The position numbers and the translations under genes are program-made. From Euperipatoides rowelli (Eukaryota > Onychophora > Udeonychophora > Euonychophora > Peripatopsidae): a DNA stretch of 11,802 nt. A model generated the notes under the pieces. It searched no databases. It worked only from the letters and a program-made list of their open reading frames with translations, and had not been told where the DNA came from. Shown in pieces: positions 7,319 to 11,802 of the stretch; the first letter of the stretch is position 1, and every line of letters starts with the position of its first letter. The DNA is taken from assembly GCA_003024985.2 (NCBI GenBank), contig PXIH01S0006975.1. One strand, 5' to 3'.

Positions 7319-7468
7319 AAAAGCTTGTCAAAAATAACGGAGGGGGGAGGGCAATAAATGCTCCCCCCCCCCCATGCTACTGGTTGCCACCTCCCCTGTT
7401 AGTATAAAAATGAAACCCATAAAAGGCCGTCAAAAATGACGGATTTAAAAGCCCGTCAAAAATGACTG
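7319..7468 (+). repeat. Three copies of a 22-bp motif with a 6-bp hairpin
   Basis: Copies are at 7319-7340, 7421-7442 and 7447-7468. The consensus is AAAAGCCCGTCAAAAATGACGG. The middle copy contains a perfect stem CCGTCA/TGACGG with loop AAAA; the third has CCGTCA/TGACTG and the first is the most diverged (TTGTCA/TAACGG). Copies two and three are separated by only four bases (ATTT). No ORF spans them. Confidence 0.8.
7339..7373. repeat. G-run and C-run pair
   Basis: GGAGGGGGGAGGG (7339-7351) is followed nine bases later by CTCCCCCCCCCCC (7361-7373, eleven C). The two can pair as a hairpin, and the G tract alone is a candidate for G-quadruplex pairing. These stand out sharply in DNA otherwise poor in G and C. 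Confidence 0.85.
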
Positions 7469-7939
7469 ATAGAAATATGTTTACAAATAATTAAAATTGA
7501 ATAAGTAATTGGTTGTATGTTTATCAGACTAACGCTTCTTCAAGCGTGACAGAATAACCAAACTTGCCTTTTATTATATTAGACAGTACTTGATAGGAGA
7601 CGTTAAATCGCACTCATATAATATTCGTTTTACCGCGTTTTTAACATCTGTGCATCTATTTGTCATATACAGCCATTTGGCCGGAAATAGCTCAAAATTA
7701 TCAAATTCGATCAAAAATTTATTATTTCACCTCTAGATTATACCCCCCCCCCCCATTTCCCACCTGATGTTAAAACACATGGAAGGAGTTAGTGTACATG
7801 GTAATGGTAAGGTTAGGACTGTAAAATAAAGCCTACTAGCCATCTTGATTGTACATGCACAATATGGCAAAATGAAATTTATATGAGCGCGTTTTAGACT
7901 CTCGTTACTTAATCCCACTTATTATACTGGGGCTAATCG
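7469..7939. other. Unassigned sequence between repeat clusters
   Basis: There is a perfect ACGCTT/AAGCGT hairpin with loop CTTC near 7529-7544 and a run of twelve C at 7743-7754. The segment CTACTAGCCATCTTGATTGTACATGCAC (about 7833-7860) includes GCCATCTTG, a YY1-like word, but no promoter context can be shown. The minus-strand open frame over 7733-7918 is translated partly from the C-run and has no family features. Confidence 0.4.
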
Positions 7940-8480
7940 TAAGATTAGTTGTCAAATACTTGGGCATCTCTTTATAGATTGCAATTTTAAATATAATGCT
8001 CATTCATGATTTATAGTTAAAAAAGAAATCAAGTAAATTTGGATACATTAAGAATTCTTTTAAATAATTTCTGTTTAAATCTTTTATCCAGCCTCTATAA
8101 GAATATTGCACTCTCAATATAAACTACTCTAACAAAAACAATTTCTTAAACACTGAAAATGTGTTTTTTATTTGTAGCTTTACAGAACAGATTAAAGGAT
8201 TTTAATATTTTCCTTATCCAACCAGAATGCATATTTTAACATCATTTCAAAAAAATATTCAATTAGATTTGATGTCATTTTACAGATAAATTATAATAAT
8301 AATAAGTTATGGAAGTCTATTAGTTATCAACAACACATCAATCTCGAATTATTACAGATATGCAATAAAGGTTTTATATAGAACTAATAGATTAGTTCAA
8401 TATAAGTTTCAAAAACTTACAATTCTGGAATGATCTTCCCAACTAAAGTTTCCACCTACTTTATAAAGAAACTATTGCTA
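7940..8480 (+). mobile_element. 3' remnant of a third LINE, heavily mutated
   Basis: Signature pieces of a LINE ORF2 C-terminal half appear in order. KYLGISL lies at 7954-7974, followed by a stop. A SKFGYIKNSF-like segment follows near 8030-8060. KSFIQPL-stop-EYC lies at about 8082-8114, where LINEs have IRPLLEYC. Then come a TEQIKGF-like segment (about 8185-8205), a PTRMHIL..F piece around 8220-8250, and WNDLPN at 8426-8443, matching the WN.LP motif near LINE C-termini. Frames change several times and stops are frequent, so the copy is old. It runs in the same direction as the larger LINE downstream but is a separate, more decayed insertion. Confidence 0.75.
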
Positions 8481-9089
8481 AGATTATTAAAATAAAATAC
8501 TGTAGCTGATTTACACCTTTGTACCTACTCAAACAATAAAACCTACATTTATTCTGATCGAAAAGGATATCAGCTATCAAATAAAATAAAATATTGTCAT
8601 TTTCTATCACAAAACTGAATGTGTAAAGTTGCGCCCTCTAGGAAAATATTTTGGAATTAAAATTTATGTTTACAAATTAAAAATTCATAACAGTTCCTTT
8701 TACACCAGAGCCTCGATTTGATTTGATGGTAAATAAAGGCTATTTTTCGTCATTGAGCCATTTGTAATAGCATAATAAAGTAAATTTAACAACAACAAAA
8801 AAAATAAGAAAAATCCTAGTGCTGTAATGTTACTGGTTTCCCCAAATTTGTACCATAAATATTGTTCCTCAAAGTTTTCTTTAAATATACATTTAAAGTA
8901 AAGAATATTATATTGAAATTATCTAGAATAATGTGGAAAAAAAGTATGACCGTTGTCATTTAATGATCTTGACAAAATTGCGGAGAATTGCATAGATAAC
9001 AAACATACATTCTGTATATATTATTACAGGGCTTTATTTAACACAAACATAATAAAATAAACTATGAACAAGTTATAAATCTTTTTTAA
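8481..9089. other. Unassigned AT-rich sequence upstream of the main LINE
   Basis: I cannot recognise an endonuclease domain or 5' untranslated region here, so the downstream LINE appears truncated at its 5' end. A plus-strand frame over 8961-9054 (GATCTTGACAAAATTGCGG onward, about 30 codons) is open but lacks motifs. Splice-like ATTATTACAG at about 9019-9028 has no supporting exon. Confidence 0.4.
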
Positions 9090-9699
9090 GAGTCTGAGTT
9101 ATATGACTTATTCAATAACTATAATCTTTTGGAATGGGACTATTCAAAATTGATATGTCTTTTACAAAATATAATGAACAAATGTATTCCTAGGTTTAAA
9201 AGAATAATTAATGGAGATACAATCTCTAAAAAGAAATGGATCAATAAAGACATTCTCACATTGATCAAAAATAAAAATAAACTTTTCAACTTATATAGGA
9301 AGANCAAAACAGAATTTAATTTGATAAATTACAAAAATACTCGTAATCAAGTAAATAAATTAATTAAATCTGAAAGAATAAAATTTTAAATCAATCTTTT
9401 AAATAAATACAATTCAAATTCAACAGTTCTATTCAAATATCTTAAAACAAATCGTAATCAGAACTTTATTAATGAAATTACTCATGGTAATGAGATTGTC
9501 ATTGAACCATTAGATATATAGGAAATTTATTTTGTAATCATTTTACCCGTTTCACGAAGGTTGAAGACTCGTTAGGATTTAATAAAATACATAATTTTAA
9601 TTTGCTTGAACCTATTAGTAAATCCGAAATTACTATTACTATTGATTTTTTCAAAAATTCCTTTACATCGTCAGAGGATGAGATACCTATATTCTTCAT

Positions 9700-10713
9700 T
9701 AAATTATTCAAGATATACTTCATTGTGATTTTAAACAAACTTTAACCTATCCATCTGAATGGAAAATAGGGATTGTTACTCCTCTTTTCAAAAAGGGGAA
9801 TAGATCTAACATTACTTCATACAGACCCATTACGGTTACATCTACCATCTCTAAGATCATGGAAAAAATTATATTGAATAGAATTACATTACATTTAGAG
9901 AAATTTGATATCCTGTCACATACACAACATGGCTTTAGAAGTGGTTTCTCCACTCTCACAAATTCGATGGTATTCAGTGATAATGAGACAAAGGGTTTTG
10001 AAAATAAGAAATCCACAGACGTAATATTTTTTGATCTCCAAGCAGCTTATGATATGCTTTCACACAATATCATGATAGAAAAGCTAATCAGTTATAAGTT
10101 TAATTCTTTTATAATCAATTGGTAAATTTCATATTTACAGAATAGACATATTAAAATTTCAATAAACAACATCAAAACTAATCCCAAACTAATAAGTAGA
10201 GGAGTTCCTCAAGGAACTATTATATCAGCTACTCTATTCAATATCTATGTAGCTGACCTAGCTAACAACATTACAAATACTGAATCGCTTTTCTATGCTG
10301 ACGACATTAAAATCTATTTACATATTATTGTTGGTCAAGATGATATATTAAAAATCCAGTCTAGTATTGATTTCATCTGTGAATGGTGTAAAACAAATAA
10401 ATTATCAATCAATACTGATAAAACCTTTCTATTGTCAATTAATCAAAATAAAAAAAGCATATCCAATAACTATTTATTGAATAATTCTATTATTAAAAAA
10501 GTCACTAATCATAAAGATCTTGGTATCGTTTATGATGAAAAATTTGACTTTTCAGGTCATGCTAATTTTGTTGCTAAAAAAATGAGATCAAGGTTTGCAT
10601 TTTTAAATAATAATTTCAAACATATCACTCTAAATATGTTTAGTTTTTTTATATCTAAATTATATTCAGCCTTATATAGATTACTGTTCACCTGCAATAA
10701 ATTAACTGTATAA
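9700..10713 (+). pseudogene. LINE reverse transcriptase domain, one in-frame stop
   Basis: About 338 codons stay in one frame, interrupted only by TAA at 10123-10125 (FIINW-stop-ISYLQNR). Motifs in order: WKIGIVTPLFKKG (from 9760), SYRPI (9817-9831), QHGFRSGFS (9925-9951), motif A FFDLQAAYD with catalytic Asp at 10033-10035, motif B GVPQGTIISATLF (from 10201), motif C FYADD (10291-10305), NKLSIN..KT (from 10396) and HKDLGIVYD (from 10510). Both Asp of YADD and the motif A Asp are intact. Relative to the common DFSKAFD and GVPQGS.LGPLLF patterns, motifs A and B carry unusual residues. The frame closes at 10711-10713, and thumb sequence continues one frame over. Confidence 0.92.
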
Positions 10714-11277
10714 AAAAGATATTAATATTTTAGAAAAAAACCATAGAAGATTTACAAAAAGAATCCATGTTCTATATAATTGTGACTATAATAGGAGATT
10801 GTCACTGGTCAAAACTGTTACTCCCAGTCAAAGACTTATTATGAATGATTTGTGTTTTATTTTTAAACATGTAGTGTTATACAATAACTCCAACAACTAT
10901 TTTGTAAAACTTGATAGACACAGTTCAAGAAAACATCGATACAGTTTATATTATCGCTAGATCTTCTTCTAGAAGAGACCCATCAGTTTTTCATAGGAAT
11001 ATCTCAATTTGGAATAACCTCCCAGATAAATTGTTTGATGTCCATAATTTAGCCTACACTATTTTAAACGAAATCTGACTGTTCATTTAAATTCAAATAT
11101 TCTTGATTTTCAAAATAATTAATTCATCTCCAATTAATCATCAAAAATATTTATTACATGTTTTATTACTTCCACAACTATTTACTGTTAAACTTATTTT
11201 GATTCATTATTATTGTAAATTTTTATTTAGCTTTTACATTTTTTTTCTTGTTTTTTTTTTTATTTCTTTGTTGTAAC

Positions 11278-11293
11278 AAGACTCTCAAGTCTT
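11278..11293 (+). repeat. Hairpin in the LINE 3' untranslated region
   Basis: AAGACT and AGTCTT form a perfect 6-bp stem around loop CTCA, 15 bases before the tail. In many LINEs a 3' stem-loop is the site by which the reverse transcriptase recognises its RNA; that role is inferred here. Confidence 0.75.
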
Positions 11294-11307
11294 ATACAGT
11301 AATTTGA

Positions 11308-11325
11308 TAAATAAATAAATAAATA
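11308..11325 (+). repeat. (TAAA)n 3' tail of the LINE
   Basis: About four TAAA units follow GTAATTTGA. A tetranucleotide tail rather than poly(A) is usual for several invertebrate LINE groups. It also supplies AATAAA words that could serve as polyadenylation signals. Confidence 0.85.
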
Positions 11326-11327
11326 CA

Positions 11328-11802
11328 AAATATACAATAAGGTTTAAATTAAGGATATTTGAGACCTTAGTCCAAATAAGATGAAAATAAATAAAAATAA
11401 AGTTAATGAAATACATAACAGATTGAATTGTTCTGAATGCATCATCAGATTCAACGTAAAAAAAAAAAAAAACATCTCGTGTCCAGCGCAGCTAAGAACA
11501 AATAAAACAGAAATAGCCTGTAAATTATGAAAACTTCAAAATAAATACAAGACTATTAACAAACACAGCAAACAACGTTCTCATTGCGTAACTTGAAGTA
11601 ATCCTGAGGAACAGAAATGGATAAACTCCACGATCACAAGAAGCAGGGAAGCAAGAAGATTAATTAAGTTCTCATTAAAGTTAATAAAAAAGTTCATCAT
11701 TGAACAAAGTCCAAAAGACAAATCCAGTGAAGAACTATAAATTAAAGATGTTCAACTCCAGTCGCAGTCATCATGATGTAATTAACTGTTAAGAAAGCAA
11801 TA
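11328..11802. other. Unassigned 3' end of the window
   Basis: No gene is seen. An A15 run (11458-11472) leads into ACATCTCGTGTCCAGCGCAGC (11472-11492). This can form ACA/TGT closing a TCTCG loop followed by C, as in stem III and the cleavage site of Penelope-type hammerhead ribozymes, but the CTGATGA core is not upstream on this strand. Downstream sequence up to the window end is less AT-rich and could be the start of another retroelement that continues outside. Confidence 0.35.

Larger units (their letters stand above)
9090..11327 (+). mobile_element. 5'-truncated non-LTR retrotransposon (LINE) with well-preserved reverse transcriptase and (TAAA)n tail
   Basis: Coding sequence runs from the linker after the (missing) endonuclease (YNLLEWDYSK.., KKWINKDILTLIKNKNKLF, about 9110-9290) through RT and thumb to the C-terminal IWNNLPDKL (11007-11033) and an FK..LTVHL-like end near 11120. 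Frame use by start position modulo 3 is: 0 (9090-9520, with stops at 9387 and 9519), 2 (about 9530-9705), 1 (about 9700-10713, one stop at 10123), 2 (about 10712-10960), 0 (about 10961-11078), then 1. So at least five frame changes and three internal stops inactivate it. A roughly 190-base 3' untranslated region carries T-runs, a hairpin and a tetranucleotide tail. It lies opposite in orientation to ABCD4. Architecture suggests the CR1/Jockey group; clade not resolved. Confidence 0.93.

Noticed and set aside
7319-7468. CRISPR-like array
   Set aside because: There are only three imperfect copies with unequal spacing (80 and 4 bases) in clearly eukaryotic DNA, and no cas genes.
7733-7918. Minus-strand 61-codon open frame
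   Set aside because: The C-terminal part is translated from a poly-C run, and no family features are visible.
9538-10016. Two minus-strand open frames (9538-9738, 9747-10016)
   Set aside because: They are antisense shadows of the plus-strand LINE linker and reverse transcriptase.
11442-11448. Complete hammerhead ribozyme on the minus strand using CTGATGA at 11448-11442
   Set aside because: After a possible 2-bp stem II the strand reads GAAC rather than GAAA, and no stem III/NUH element follows within a plausible distance. The core is not satisfied.

Overview
The window looks like AT-rich nuclear DNA from an invertebrate animal (draft assembly, with N at 6605 and 9304). It has canonical GT-AG introns, several families of decayed non-LTR retrotransposons, MITE-like inverted repeats and no bacterial gene organisation. 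A mollusc or another marine invertebrate would fit, but nothing here fixes the phylum.

The only host gene I can support lies on the minus strand. Two short exons (4022-4113, then 2768-2866) have good splice sites, compatible phase and a joined reading frame. Together they encode the end of the transmembrane domain and the start of the linker of ABCD4, the lysosomal ABC half-transporter needed for cobalamin export. The rest of the gene, including the ATP-binding domain, is not in the window. Everything above 4114 is therefore probably one very large upstream intron, and everything below 2768 probably the next downstream intron. Neither can be proved from the window.

The introns are crowded with mobile DNA. 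From low to high coordinate: a 640-bp near-palindrome flanked by TA (1239-1878); a degenerate array of about 50-bp units (2134-2340); a TTAA-flanked inverted-repeat element (3159-3781) inside the intron between the two exons; a broken LINE on the minus strand (about 4393-5950); a small LINE 3' remnant on the plus strand (6085-6440); a patch of CCGTCA...TGACGG hairpin motifs with G and C homopolymers (7319-7468); a further plus-strand LINE 3' remnant (7940-8480); and a 5'-truncated plus-strand LINE with a well-preserved reverse transcriptase, a 3' hairpin and a (TAAA)n tail (9090-11327). The last 470 bases are unassigned; a short part resembles the stem III half of a Penelope-type hammerhead ribozyme, but its other half is missing.

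I found no convincing new biological system. The most interesting items are the long imperfect palindrome (a possible intronic double-stranded RNA source), the TTAA element with its odd flanking direct repeats, and the retrotransposon with unusual residues around reverse transcriptase motifs A and B.
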